A stretch of DNA of 38,219 bases from an uncultured Bacilli bacterium (GCA_947625505.1 CANQON010000014.1:1-38219); one strand, 5' to 3'; numbered from the stretch's first letter, positions 16,148 to 25,882 are shown. The notes: generated by a model not told the origin, from the sequence alone. Translations and numbers: made by a program.

Positions 16148-16792
16148 ATGAATAAAATATTATTAGTAGAAGATAATGAAGTTATTAGTAAAGGCTTAGT
16201 ATATTCTTTAGAACAAGCATCATTTAGTCTTAAATTATGTCAAAATAAAAAAGAATTAGATAAAGAAAATATTAATAATTATGATTTACTCTTACTTGAC
16301 ATTATGTTACCAGATGGGGATGGTTTTAAAATATGCCAAGAGATTAAAAGTAAATATCATATACCTATTATTATTTTAACAGCTAAAGATGAAGAAGATG
16401 ATATTGTTTTAGGCTTTGATTTAGGCTGTGATGACTATGTTACAAAACCTTTTAAAATGGGGGAATTAATATCTCGTATTAAAAGAATAATAACAAAAGA
16501 AAATAGTATTATAGTTAAGAATATTAAGTTAGATTTAGATAGTAATAAAGTATACGTTAATGATGAAATTGTGAACTTGACAACTTTAGAATTTAAAATT
16601 TTAAAATTACTCTTTAGTAATGTCAATCATATTATTACACGTAATCAATTATTAGAAAGTATTTGGGATTATGATGAAAAGTTTGTTAATGATAATACAC
16701 TTACAGTCTATATAAAAAGAATTAGAGAAAAACTTCATGATGAAGAATTAATTAAAACTATTAAAGGAATAGGATATCGAGTTGATGAGTAA
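16148..16792 (+). CDS. OmpR/PhoB-family response regulator
   Basis: Cytoplasmic DNA-binding output of the two-component system. The receiver domain (1-115) has the acidic pair E8-D9, phospho-acceptor D51 in LLLLDIMLPDGDGF, a T at the end of the fourth strand (ILTAKD) and K100 in DDYVTKPF. The winged-helix domain (about 125-214) carries the usual LT.LEFKIL, RNQLLESIWDYDE, TVYIKRIREKL and IKTIKGIGYR landmarks. The 214-aa length is standard. The histidine kinase starts on the last base of its stop codon (TAATG). Position beside the ABC/FtsX genes suggests it controls them, possibly through the GTCACTTT repeats at 10037-10055. Confidence 0.95.
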   Translation: MNKILLVEDNEVISKGLVYSLEQASFSLKLCQNKKELDKENINNYDLLLLDIMLPDGDGFKICQEIKSKYHIPIIILTAKDEEDDIVLGFDLGCDDYVTKPFKMGELISRIKRIITKENSIIVKNIKLDLDSNKVYVNDEIVNLTTLEFKILKLLFSNVNHIITRNQLLESIWDYDEKFVNDNTLTVYIKRIREKLHDEELIKTIKGIGYRVDE

Positions 16793-17976
16793 TGAAAAAA
16801 GATAATATTAAAAGTTTAGTTATTATTATGAGTCTTAATATTATTTTAAATATTATTTTTATTAGTATTACAACTTATATGGAGTATCACTATTATGTTC
16901 AAAATGTTAATAATGTTATTTTAAGTATTATCGGTAAAGATGAAATAGAAGCAGTTAAAATATTAAATAGTGATAAACCTATATATCAAGAAGTAGATCT
17001 AACAAAATATGGGATAACTAAGGAAAGTTCTGTTATAAATAGTATGACTAAGACTTATCATCAAAGCTTAATTATTAATATTATTGTTATTATTTTAATT
17101 AATCTTTTGGTAGCTTATTTACTATATAAAATGTTAAGTCGTTATCGTAAGAAGATTATTAATGTTACTAAGTATGTTGAAGATATTAATAATCATAACT
17201 ATACTTTATTAATTAATGAAAATGATGAAGGAGAATTATCTAAATTACGTAATGAATTATATAAGATTACAGTAACTTTAAAAGAAGGAAATATTAATGT
17301 AAGTAAGCAAAAAGAATCCTTAAAAGAAGCTTTATCAGATATATCCCATCAAATTAAAACACCTTTAACAAGTATCAATATTTTATTAGATAGTTTAGAT
17401 AATCCTGATATGGATCCTAAAACTAGAAATGAATTTTTAAGTGAGATTCAAAGTCAAGTAAGTAAAATTGAATTCTTAACTTTAACTTTACTTAAACTTG
17501 CTCGTTTTGATACGAATACCATTAAATTTAAAAGAGAAAAAATTAATATATATCAATTACTTCAAGATGTCTTAGATAACGTTTCTATTTTGTTAGAAGT
17601 GAAGAATATATCTTTAAATATTAATTGTTCAAAGAAAATAACTATGATAGGTGACTATAAATGGGAGTTAGAAGCTTTAACAAATATTGTCAAGAACGCT
17701 ATAGAATATAGTTATGATAATAGTAAGATTGATATTAATGTTTTAGATAATGCCTTATATACTAAAATAAATATTCAAGATTATGGATGTGGTATTCCTC
17801 AAAATGAAATATCTCATATCTTTGAAAGATTTTATAAAGCATCTAATACTAGTAAGAATAGTTTTGGTATCGGACTATCTTTAGCGAAAAAGATTATTGA
17901 AGAAGATAATGGCCATATTAAAGCTATATCGAAAGAAAATGAAGGTACTTTAATGGAAATAAAATATCTTAAGTAA
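16792..17976 (+). CDS. Membrane sensor histidine kinase
   Basis: Sensor partner of the preceding regulator. Two membrane segments (about 8-30 and 92-112) enclose an outer loop of some 60 residues, longer than in intramembrane BceS-type kinases, so it may sense directly. After a HAMP-like linker comes the HisKA box LSDISHQIKTPLTS with phospho-accepting H186. The ATPase domain shows the N box (NIVKNAIEYS), G1 (DYGCGIP), F box (IFERFYKA) and G2 (FGIGLSLAKKI). The 394-aa protein is complete. Translation is coupled to the regulator by the one-base overlap. Confidence 0.95.
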   Translation: MKKDNIKSLVIIMSLNIILNIIFISITTYMEYHYYVQNVNNVILSIIGKDEIEAVKILNSDKPIYQEVDLTKYGITKESSVINSMTKTYHQSLIINIIVIILINLLVAYLLYKMLSRYRKKIINVTKYVEDINNHNYTLLINENDEGELSKLRNELYKITVTLKEGNINVSKQKESLKEALSDISHQIKTPLTSINILLDSLDNPDMDPKTRNEFLSEIQSQVSKIEFLTLTLLKLARFDTNTIKFKREKINIYQLLQDVLDNVSILLEVKNISLNINCSKKITMIGDYKWELEALTNIVKNAIEYSYDNSKIDINVLDNALYTKINIQDYGCGIPQNEISHIFERFYKASNTSKNSFGIGLSLAKKIIEEDNGHIKAISKENEGTLMEIKYLK

Positions 17977-17979
17977 TTC

Positions 17980-18008
17980 TTTTCATTTAAATAAAAAAAA
18001 GGTATAAT
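17980..18008 (+). promoter_or_regulatory. Probable promoter of the thioredoxin-like/tex pair
   Basis: TTTTCA (17980-17985), 17-bp spacer, TATAAT (18003-18008). No terminator was recognised between it and the kinase gene. Confidence 0.55.
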
Positions 18009-18023
18009 GAAATTGGTGATATT

Positions 18024-18518
18024 ATGAATTTAAAAAAACTTGGTATTATGCTACTTATAACAGCTATTGTTGGAGTAGTGATATTCTTAATTGTTAATAA
18101 TTTTATAGGTAAGGATGATAAGAAAAAGCAAAATCCTAGTGATCCTAACACATCTAGTGATATTATTACTATTGATTATCAAACTTATCAAGAATTAAGA
18201 TCTAAAGTTCATGAAGGAGAAACATTTGGTATTTTAATTAGTGATGATACAGATGCTAGTAAAACATTTAGAGAAGAAGTAATATATAGTTTTCAAGATC
18301 GTAAAAGTAAATTATATGAAATTAAATATTCTGAGTTAACAGAAGTAGAACAATCAGGCGTTATAGCTGATGTCTCTAATTTAAAAGGATATAATCCTCC
18401 AGAAATTAAATTACCTACTTTATTAGTAAGTAAACAAGGAAAAGTTGTCTATATTAATGAATTATTAGCTTATAGTCCTGAAATAATTGCAGGCTTAGAT
18501 AAAAACAAAATAGAATAG
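18024..18518 (+). CDS. Membrane-anchored thioredoxin-fold-like protein lacking catalytic cysteines
   Basis: A 164-aa protein with an N-terminal anchor (res 8-28, IMLLITAIVGVVIFLIVNNF), a charged K/D/P/N linker to about 50, then an outer domain. The pattern 'TFGILISDDTDASKTFREEV' followed by an alpha/beta run and KLPTLLVSKQGKVV resembles the thioredoxin fold, with IKLPTLLV matching the cis-proline loop. The position expected for CxxC reads DTDA, and the whole protein has no cysteine, so a redox role is unlikely. A TTGGTGAT site precedes the ATG. It lies 7 bp before tex and is probably cotranscribed. The fold is an inference. Confidence 0.7.
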   Translation: MNLKKLGIMLLITAIVGVVIFLIVNNFIGKDDKKKQNPSDPNTSSDIITIDYQTYQELRSKVHEGETFGILISDDTDASKTFREEVIYSFQDRKSKLYEIKYSELTEVEQSGVIADVSNLKGYNPPEIKLPTLLVSKQGKVVYINELLAYSPEIIAGLDKNKIE

Positions 18519-18525
18519 AGGAAGT

Positions 18526-20682
18526 ATGAACACAAATATAATTGAACAGATAAGTAAAGATTTAAATATAAGCATAAAACAAGTTGAAGCAACTTTAAAA
18601 TTATTAGAGGATGGCAATACCATCCCTTTTATTGCGCGTTATCGTAAAGAAGTAACAGGCAATTTAGATGAAGAAATAATTAAAGCTATAGGTGAAGTTT
18701 ATGAATATCAAGTAAACTTACTTAAAAGAAAAGAAGATGTTATTCGTTTAATTGATGAAAAAGGTTTATTAACTGATGAGCTAAAGAGTCAAATAATGGC
18801 ATGTGAAAAGTTAGTAGAAGTAGAGGACTTATATCGTCCTTACAAAGAAAAAAAGAAAACAAAAGCAACGGAAGCTATTAAAAATGGCTTAGAGCCTTTA
18901 GCGAAAATGATAATGGCTTGTCCTACTAAAGGTAATATTGATGATATGGCATCTAAATTTATTAATGAAAATGTTAAAGATAAGGCATCAGCTATTGAAG
19001 GCGCTAAATACATAATTGCGGAATGGATAAGTGATAATGCTTACTTTCGTAAATATATAAGAAATAATATGTATCGCTTTGGTATATTAGAAACTAGTAT
19101 TAAAAAAGATGCTCAAGATGATGGTAAAATATATGAAATGTATTATGATTATCAAGAACAAGTATCAAAAATTAAACCTCATCGTATCTTAGCTGTTAAT
19201 CGTGGTGAAAAAGAAAATATTTTAAATGTCAAAATATCTATTGATAAAGATCGTATTATTGAATTCTTAGAAAGTAAGAATATTAAAAATAAAGATAGTT
19301 TTTGTACTCCTTATATAGAAGAAGCTATCTTAGATAGTTTAAAAAGATTAATTTTACCTTCAGTTGAAAGAGAAATACGAAGTGATTTAACTGAAAAAGG
19401 TGAAGTAGCAGCTATTAATAACTTTGGTAAGAATTTAGAGAGCTTACTTCTTACTCCTCCAATGAAAGAGAAAGTGGTTTTAGCTTTTGATCCTGGTTTT
19501 GTTAATGGTTGTAAATTAGCTGTTATTGATAAAACAGGTAAATATTTAGATTCTACCGTTATTAAACCTTTCTTAAATAGTAATAATGAAGAAAGAATTA
19601 AAGATTCTAAAGATATTGTTGTTAAATTAATAAATAAATATCATGTTGATATTATTGCGATCGGTAATGGTACAGCTTCTCGTGAATCCGAGAAGTTCTG
19701 TGCGGAAATGATTAAAGAGAATAATTTATCATGTAAATATGTTATTGTTTCTGAAGCAGGAGCTTCTATTTATAGTGCATCTGATATAGCTAGTGAGGAA
19801 TTCCCTAATTTAGCTATTGAAAAAAGAAGTGCAGTATCGATTGGTCGTAGATTACAAGATCCTTTAGCGGAACTTGTTAAAGTACCTCCAGAAGGTATAG
19901 GTGTTGGTTTATATCAACATGATGTTAGTCCTAAAAAGTTATCTGAAAGTTTAGACTTTGTTGTATCTAAAGCTGTTAATAGTGTAGGTGTTAATATCAA
20001 TACAGCATCTCCTTCATTACTTAAATATGTATCAGGTATTACAAAGAAAAATATTGAAAAGATTATTGCTTATCGTGAAGATAAAGGACGTATTAATTCT
20101 AGAGAAGAAATAAAAAAACAAAAACTATTAAGTGATAAAACATATGAACAAGCAATAGGCTTTTTAAGAATTACAGAAGGAAGTAATATCTTAGATGAGA
20201 CAGCTATTCACCCTGAAAGTTATAATATTGCTTTAAAACTATTAGAAGAATTAGGATTTAGTTTAAAAGATGTAGGTAGTAAAGATCTAATTGATAAATT
20301 ATCTAATATTGATTTAAATAGTTATAAAGATAAATTAAATACGGATATATATACATTAGAAGATGTTGTTAATTGTCTTATGAAACCTAATCGTGATCCT
20401 AGAGATGAGATGCCACAACCTCTTCTTAAGAGTGACGTCTTAACGATTGACGATTTAAAAGTTGGTATGAAATTACAAGGTACTGTTCGTAATGTTGTCG
20501 ACTTTGGAGCTTTTATTGATATTGGTCTACATAATGATGGTTTAGTTCATATATCTAAAATATCTAAAGACTATATAAAACATCCATCTGATATTTTAAG
20601 TGTTGGCGATATCGTTGATTGTTATGTTGAAGAAATATTTAAGGATAAAGAAAAAGTAGCTTTATCGCTACTAGAAAGATAG
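18526..20682 (+). CDS. tex: Tex-family RNA-binding transcription accessory protein
   Basis: Conserved cytoplasmic nucleic-acid-binding protein that interacts with the transcription machinery. The full 718-aa domain series is present: Tex N-terminal helical region (NTIPFIARYRKEVTGNLDE at 31-49), a YqgF/RNase H-like domain from about 316 (VLAFDPGFVNGCKLAVID), helix-hairpin-helix repeats at about 500-560 (KYVSGITKKNIEKIIAYRED), and a C-terminal S1 RNA-binding domain at about 645-718 (GTVRNVVDFGAFIDIGLHND). The start has an AGAGGAAG site. A terminator overlaps the stop. Nothing unusual in length or motifs. Confidence 0.97.
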   Translation: MNTNIIEQISKDLNISIKQVEATLKLLEDGNTIPFIARYRKEVTGNLDEEIIKAIGEVYEYQVNLLKRKEDVIRLIDEKGLLTDELKSQIMACEKLVEVEDLYRPYKEKKKTKATEAIKNGLEPLAKMIMACPTKGNIDDMASKFINENVKDKASAIEGAKYIIAEWISDNAYFRKYIRNNMYRFGILETSIKKDAQDDGKIYEMYYDYQEQVSKIKPHRILAVNRGEKENILNVKISIDKDRIIEFLESKNIKNKDSFCTPYIEEAILDSLKRLILPSVEREIRSDLTEKGEVAAINNFGKNLESLLLTPPMKEKVVLAFDPGFVNGCKLAVIDKTGKYLDSTVIKPFLNSNNEERIKDSKDIVVKLINKYHVDIIAIGNGTASRESEKFCAEMIKENNLSCKYVIVSEAGASIYSASDIASEEFPNLAIEKRSAVSIGRRLQDPLAELVKVPPEGIGVGLYQHDVSPKKLSESLDFVVSKAVNSVGVNINTASPSLLKYVSGITKKNIEKIIAYREDKGRINSREEIKKQKLLSDKTYEQAIGFLRITEGSNILDETAIHPESYNIALKLLEELGFSLKDVGSKDLIDKLSNIDLNSYKDKLNTDIYTLEDVVNCLMKPNRDPRDEMPQPLLKSDVLTIDDLKVGMKLQGTVRNVVDFGAFIDIGLHNDGLVHISKISKDYIKHPSDILSVGDIVDCYVEEIFKDKEKVALSLLER

Positions 20683-20702
20683 TATTAATTACTATCTTTT
20701 TT
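20675..20702 (+). terminator. Intrinsic terminator of tex
   Basis: AAAGATAGTA (20675-20684), loop TTAAT, TACTATCTTT (20690-20699), then T. The 5' arm contains the TAG stop of tex. Confidence 0.88.
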
Positions 20703-20707
20703 AAAAC

Positions 20708-20804
20708 AAAAAAAGAAGTTGCCCCCTGAGCAACTTCCATAAAAGAATAAAAAGGGGTTGGCTAGTGTGATACTAGCTCCAATCCGGGAATTCCGAATTG
20801 GTAC
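20708..20804 (-). ncRNA. Candidate small RNA, about 97 nt, with C-rich single-stranded region
   Basis: Read on the minus strand, a strong promoter (TTGACA-17-TAGTAT) is followed by three hairpins and a T7 tail. Hairpin 1 is CCAATTCGG/CCGGATTGG (one G-U pair), hairpin 2 is GCTAGT/ACTAGC with loop ATCAC, and hairpin 3 is the terminator GAAGTTGC/GCAACTTC with loop TCAGGGG. Between hairpins 2 and 3 lies an unpaired CAACCCCTTTTTATTC stretch. The CCCCT could pair with a Shine-Dalgarno-like AGGGG, including the one in the terminator loop. No open frame with a ribosome-binding site fits. C-rich unpaired segments are typical of Firmicutes trans-acting RNAs such as RsaE/RoxS; homology to these is not claimed. 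Confidence 0.72.
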
Positions 20805-20809
20805 TTCAT

Positions 20810-20838
20810 ATACTAATCCAAAAAGGGGTATTTGTCAA
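20810..20838 (-). promoter_or_regulatory. Minus-strand sigma-A promoter of the small RNA
   Basis: On the minus strand: perfect TTGACA (20838-20833), 17-bp spacer, TAGTAT (20815-20810). The expected start is about 20804. This is one of the two best -35 boxes in the window. Confidence 0.8.
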
Positions 20839-20883
20839 GCATTTTTGCCAAAAAAATTTAAATTATTGCTTTTTATAAAAATA

Positions 20884-20892
20884 TGGTATAAT
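20884..20892 (+). promoter_or_regulatory. Extended -10 promoter of lipoprotein 1
   Basis: TGG-TATAAT; divergent from the small RNA promoter 46 bp away. The -35 is weak. Confidence 0.65.
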
Positions 20893-20918
20893 ATCAATGT
20901 TTCTATTTTGGAGGATAT

Positions 20919-21293
20919 ATGAAAAAGATATTAGGTCTACTTATGTTAGTTAGTGTTTTAAGTGGATGTAAGAAAAATACAAAAGAAATTAATTGTGTTT
21001 ATGAAAAAGAAGAAGATAATAAAGCAAAATCATATATGCATGTAACTTTAGTTTATAATGAAGATATCATTCTTTCAGAGAAATTAGATGCAACATACAC
21101 TTTCTCTACTAAAGAGGAAGCTGATTCTAATTATAGTAAGATTGAAAAGGTTTTAGAAAAAGATGATACTGTTATTTTAAAACAAAATGATACTTCTATA
21201 GCAGCTAATGGTGAAAAAGACGTTAGTTCAATGAAATATGATCCTATGGCAAAAGTTGCTTATTATGAAGAATTAGGGTATACATGTGAATAG
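20919..21293 (+). CDS. Small lipoprotein 1 of a tandem trio
   Basis: A 124-aa protein with a lipoprotein signal (lipobox LSGC, acylated C17), predicted to be anchored on the outer face of the membrane. A second Cys (C26, in INCVYEK) and a penultimate Cys (C123, in GYTCE) recur in the same places in the next two genes, suggesting a disulfide linking the N- and C-terminal strands. The middle is a beta-type domain of about 90 residues with an alternating polar pattern. Function is unknown; it resembles small YehR/DUF1307-type lipoproteins only in general form. A TTGGAGGAT site precedes the ATG, and it has its own promoter. Confidence 0.82.
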   Translation: MKKILGLLMLVSVLSGCKKNTKEINCVYEKEEDNKAKSYMHVTLVYNEDIILSEKLDATYTFSTKEEADSNYSKIEKVLEKDDTVILKQNDTSIAANGEKDVSSMKYDPMAKVAYYEELGYTCE

Positions 21294-21299
21294 AAGTTA

Positions 21300-21308
21300 T
21301 GATATAAT
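21300..21308 (+). promoter_or_regulatory. Extended -10 promoter of lipoprotein 2
   Basis: TGA-TATAAT; TATACA at 21279-21284 (18-bp spacer) could be a weak -35. No terminator separates it from lipoprotein 1. Confidence 0.6.
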
Positions 21309-21330
21309 GTGATTAGGATGGAGTGAGTTA

Positions 21331-21711
21331 ATGAAAAAGGGATTAAGCCTTGTATTAGTTTCTATATTAGCTGTTTTAGCTACAGGATGTGGTAAGACAG
21401 AAAAGATGACTTGTACAAAAGATCAAAAAGTTGGCGTTGTTAATTTAAATCAAAAGATAGAATATACTATTAAAGATGGATATGCTACAGAGAGTACATT
21501 ATATATTAAAGCAGAGTTTACTAATGAAGAATCTGCTGAAACTTTCTCAAAAAATTATTCTGAAGAAAAAGGCTATAAAGTTGAATTAAATGGAAGTACT
21601 GTAAATATAACTTCTACAGAAACAGTGGATAAGGATTCAGCTAAAGCAGATGTTAATAAAAAAGAGAATGTTAAGAAGACAACAGAAGCTGAAGGGTTTA
21701 CTTGTAAATAA
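21331..21711 (+). CDS. Small lipoprotein 2 of a tandem trio
   Basis: A 126-aa lipoprotein (lipobox ATGC, C20). It shares the layout of its neighbours: a Cys soon after the anchor (C28, MTCTKDQ), a central beta-type domain (KIEYTIKDGYATESTLYIKA), and a C-terminal GFTCK with penultimate C125. Its interior is more Lys/Asp/Val-rich than the first gene and overall identity is low, so the duplication is old. It has a GGATGGAGTGAG site and its own promoter and terminator. Function unknown. Confidence 0.82.
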   Translation: MKKGLSLVLVSILAVLATGCGKTEKMTCTKDQKVGVVNLNQKIEYTIKDGYATESTLYIKAEFTNEESAETFSKNYSEEKGYKVELNGSTVNITSTETVDKDSAKADVNKKENVKKTTEAEGFTCK

Positions 21712-21734
21712 AATTGGATTAATCCAATTTTTTT
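21710..21734 (+). terminator. Intrinsic terminator
   Basis: AAAATTGGA (21710-21718), loop TTAA, TCCAATTTT (21723-21731), then T. Confidence 0.85.
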
Positions 21735-21742
21735 GTTATAAT
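21714..21742 (+). promoter_or_regulatory. Promoter of lipoprotein 3, overlapping the terminator
   Basis: TTGGAT (21714-21719), 17-bp spacer, TATAAT (21737-21742) with TGT extension. The -35 is inside the 5' arm of the preceding terminator. Confidence 0.65.
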
Positions 21743-21757
21743 TAATTAGGTGATATT

Positions 21758-22222
21758 ATGAAGAAATACTTAATGTTATGTATTTGTTTATTGTTACTTG
21801 TAGGTTGTGATAAAAAAGAAGAAGAAAAACCTAAAGAAAAGGTTTTAGCAACTGGAGAACTATTATGCGTATATAAAGAACAAAGAACAAATATTAATAC
21901 AATGTATACTAGTTCTTATCAATATAATTATAATAAGAATGGAATATTAGAAAGCGCTATTAATCGTGAAAAATTAGAATTTAATGATGCTTCTTCAGAA
22001 ACAAAAGAATATTATGAAGAAATGATTAAAGAAGCTAATAAAGATTATGATAATATTAAAGGGGTAAAATCGGAAATTACTTTAGAGGAAGATAAATACT
22101 CTTTAACGGTTACAATGGATATTAAAGAAATGGATGATGAGACTAAAGAAAAATACCTAGTTAATATTGATCGTATAACAGCTTATAATCTTTTTACGGA
22201 TATGGGATATACTTGTGAATAA
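21758..22222 (+). CDS. Small lipoprotein 3 of a tandem trio
   Basis: A 154-aa lipoprotein (lipobox LVGC, C17), longer than its neighbours because of a charged K/E linker after the anchor. The shared framework remains: C37 (LLCVYKEQ) and penultimate C153 (GYTCE). The VYKEQ here and VYEKE in lipoprotein 1 align well, as do their C-termini (YNLFTDMGYTCE; YYEELGYTCE). A Glu-rich helical region lies between. An AGGTGAT site precedes the ATG. Own promoter and terminator. Function unknown. Confidence 0.82.
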   Translation: MKKYLMLCICLLLLVGCDKKEEEKPKEKVLATGELLCVYKEQRTNINTMYTSSYQYNYNKNGILESAINREKLEFNDASSETKEYYEEMIKEANKDYDNIKGVKSEITLEEDKYSLTVTMDIKEMDDETKEKYLVNIDRITAYNLFTDMGYTCE

Positions 22223-22241
22223 CTACTTCGGTAGTTTTTTT
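22221..22241 (+). terminator. Intrinsic terminator (TTCG loop)
   Basis: AACTAC (22221-22226), TTCG loop, GTAGTT (22231-22236), T run to 22241. Confidence 0.88.
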
Positions 22242-22295
22242 GTTTATAAATTTATAAAAGTATTCATAATGTATTAGAAACAAAAATATAATTTT

Positions 22296-22322
22296 TTAGC
22301 AGATGATTATTGACAGTGCTAA
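22296..22322 (+). promoter_or_regulatory. Degenerate second CIRCE-like site over the hrcA -35 box
   Basis: TTAGCAGAT - 9 bp - CAGTGCTAA has exactly the 27-bp span of CIRCE. The right arm differs from consensus by one base; the left arm keeps TTAGCA and differs in the last three. The TTGACA -35 box lies in its spacer and right arm. Confidence 0.55.
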
Positions 22323-22338
22323 TAAACCATGGTATACT
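22310..22338 (+). promoter_or_regulatory. Sigma-A promoter of the hrcA-grpE-dnaK operon
   Basis: Perfect TTGACA (22310-22315), 17-bp spacer, TATACT (22333-22338). Expected start around 22345, inside the CIRCE element. Confidence 0.9.
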
Positions 22339-22342
22339 TATT

Positions 22343-22369
22343 TTAGCACTCGAAAATAAAGAATGCTAA
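22343..22369 (+). promoter_or_regulatory. CIRCE operator (HrcA binding site)
   Basis: TTAGCACTC - 9 bp - GAATGCTAA matches the CIRCE consensus with one mismatch in the right arm (GAATG for GAGTG). It lies at the transcription start and in the leader, the usual place for HrcA repression. Confidence 0.96.
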
Positions 22370-22383
22370 AAAGAGGTGATAAC

Positions 22384-23376
22384 TTGTTAACCGATAGACA
22401 AAAAGATTTATTTAAAATTATTGTTGAGGAGTATATCCAATCAGCTAAGCCTGTAGGATCAAAAGCTATATGTGAAAGACTTAATTGTTCTAGTGCTACC
22501 ATAAGAGCTGAAATGAGTTCTCTAGAAGATTTAGGCTTATTAGAGAAGACACATATATCTAGTGGACGTATTCCTAGTGAGAAAGGTTATCGTTATTATG
22601 TAGATAATATTATGGAACCTAAGAAATTATCTGGTGAAGACATGTTAAAGTTACAATGTATTATGGATAATAAGTCTTTGGCGCTTAGTGATGTTATTGA
22701 ACGTAGTATGGAGATAATTGCAGAAATGACAAATTATACTGCTGTTATCTTAGGCCAATCATCAAAAGATAATTTAGTTAGTAAAGTTGAAGTTATTCCT
22801 ATTGATGATCGTAATTTAGTAGCTATTATTGTTACTGATAAAGGACATGTTGAACATAAAAATATTTATCTAGAAGGACTTGTATCTAGTAATGATATAA
22901 GTAAAACGGTTGAGTTAATTAATAAATTAATTGTGGGTACACCAATCGATGAAGTAAGTTCTTTCCTAGAATTTAAAGTAAAACCAATTATTTCTAATTA
23001 TGTTCAACAACATGAAATATTATATAATGCTTTCTATAATGCCTTTAATGAGTTTACTAGTAATGCTAATCACGTTAATATGGCAGGACGCGTTAATATG
23101 TTAAAACAACCTGAATTCAGTAGTGTTGATAAGATAAGAGAAATAGTTAGTAAATTTGAAGATCAAGATATTGTTAATAATATTAGAGCTGAAGAAAATG
23201 GCATTAATATTTATATTGGTAGTGAAAATAACTTTGATGATGATGTAACTGTTATTAAAACTAAATATGTTATTGATGGAGAAGAGGGTACTATTGCTTT
23301 AATAGGACCTAAACGTATGGACTATGATCGTGTTATCACTTTATTAAATTATATTACAGAGAATATTAATAAGTAG
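22384..23376 (+). CDS. hrcA: Heat-inducible transcription repressor HrcA (TTG start)
   Basis: Represses this operon by binding CIRCE; activity is normally aided by a chaperonin and lost on heat shock. The 330-aa protein has the N-terminal winged helix (LTDRQKDLFKIIVEEYIQSA then KPVGSKAI), SSATIRAEMSSLEDLGLLEK, HISSGRIPSEKGYRYYV, and the C-terminal IALIGPKRMDYDRVITLLNY signature. I chose the TTG at 22384 because AGAGGTGAT lies 6 bp upstream and family members begin MLTxRQ; the in-frame ATG at 22363 is within the CIRCE right arm and has no ribosome-binding site. It is the first gene of an operon through at least dnaK and probably dnaJ. Confidence 0.95.
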   Translation: MLTDRQKDLFKIIVEEYIQSAKPVGSKAICERLNCSSATIRAEMSSLEDLGLLEKTHISSGRIPSEKGYRYYVDNIMEPKKLSGEDMLKLQCIMDNKSLALSDVIERSMEIIAEMTNYTAVILGQSSKDNLVSKVEVIPIDDRNLVAIIVTDKGHVEHKNIYLEGLVSSNDISKTVELINKLIVGTPIDEVSSFLEFKVKPIISNYVQQHEILYNAFYNAFNEFTSNANHVNMAGRVNMLKQPEFSSVDKIREIVSKFEDQDIVNNIRAEENGINIYIGSENNFDDDVTVIKTKYVIDGEEGTIALIGPKRMDYDRVITLLNYITENINK

Positions 23377-23384
23377 GAGGGATT

Positions 23385-25847
<2,463 letters not shown>

Positions 25848-25849
<2 letters not shown>

Positions 25850-25882
25850 AGTGAAGTTCTAGGAAACTAGAACTTTGCTTTT
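25848..25882 (+). terminator. Hairpin between dnaK and pepF, attenuator or weak terminator
   Basis: AAGTTCTAG (25854-25862), GAAA tetraloop, CTAGAACTT (25867-25875), extendable to about 15 bp with G-U pairs (AAAGTG/TGCTTT). Only four T follow and they are part of the lower stem, so it may act as a partial terminator or as a stabilising/processing hairpin that sets dnaK above dnaJ levels. Confidence 0.6.

Noticed and set aside
10087-17976. Canonical BceAB-RS bacitracin module
   Set aside because: There are two large double-unit permeases instead of one BceB, and the kinase has a 60-residue outer loop instead of the short BceS-type loop.
20795-20811. Possible 15-codon peptide starting at a minus-strand ATG in the small RNA region
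   Set aside because: The ATG lies between the -10 box and the expected start site, so it would not be in the transcript, and it has no ribosome-binding site.
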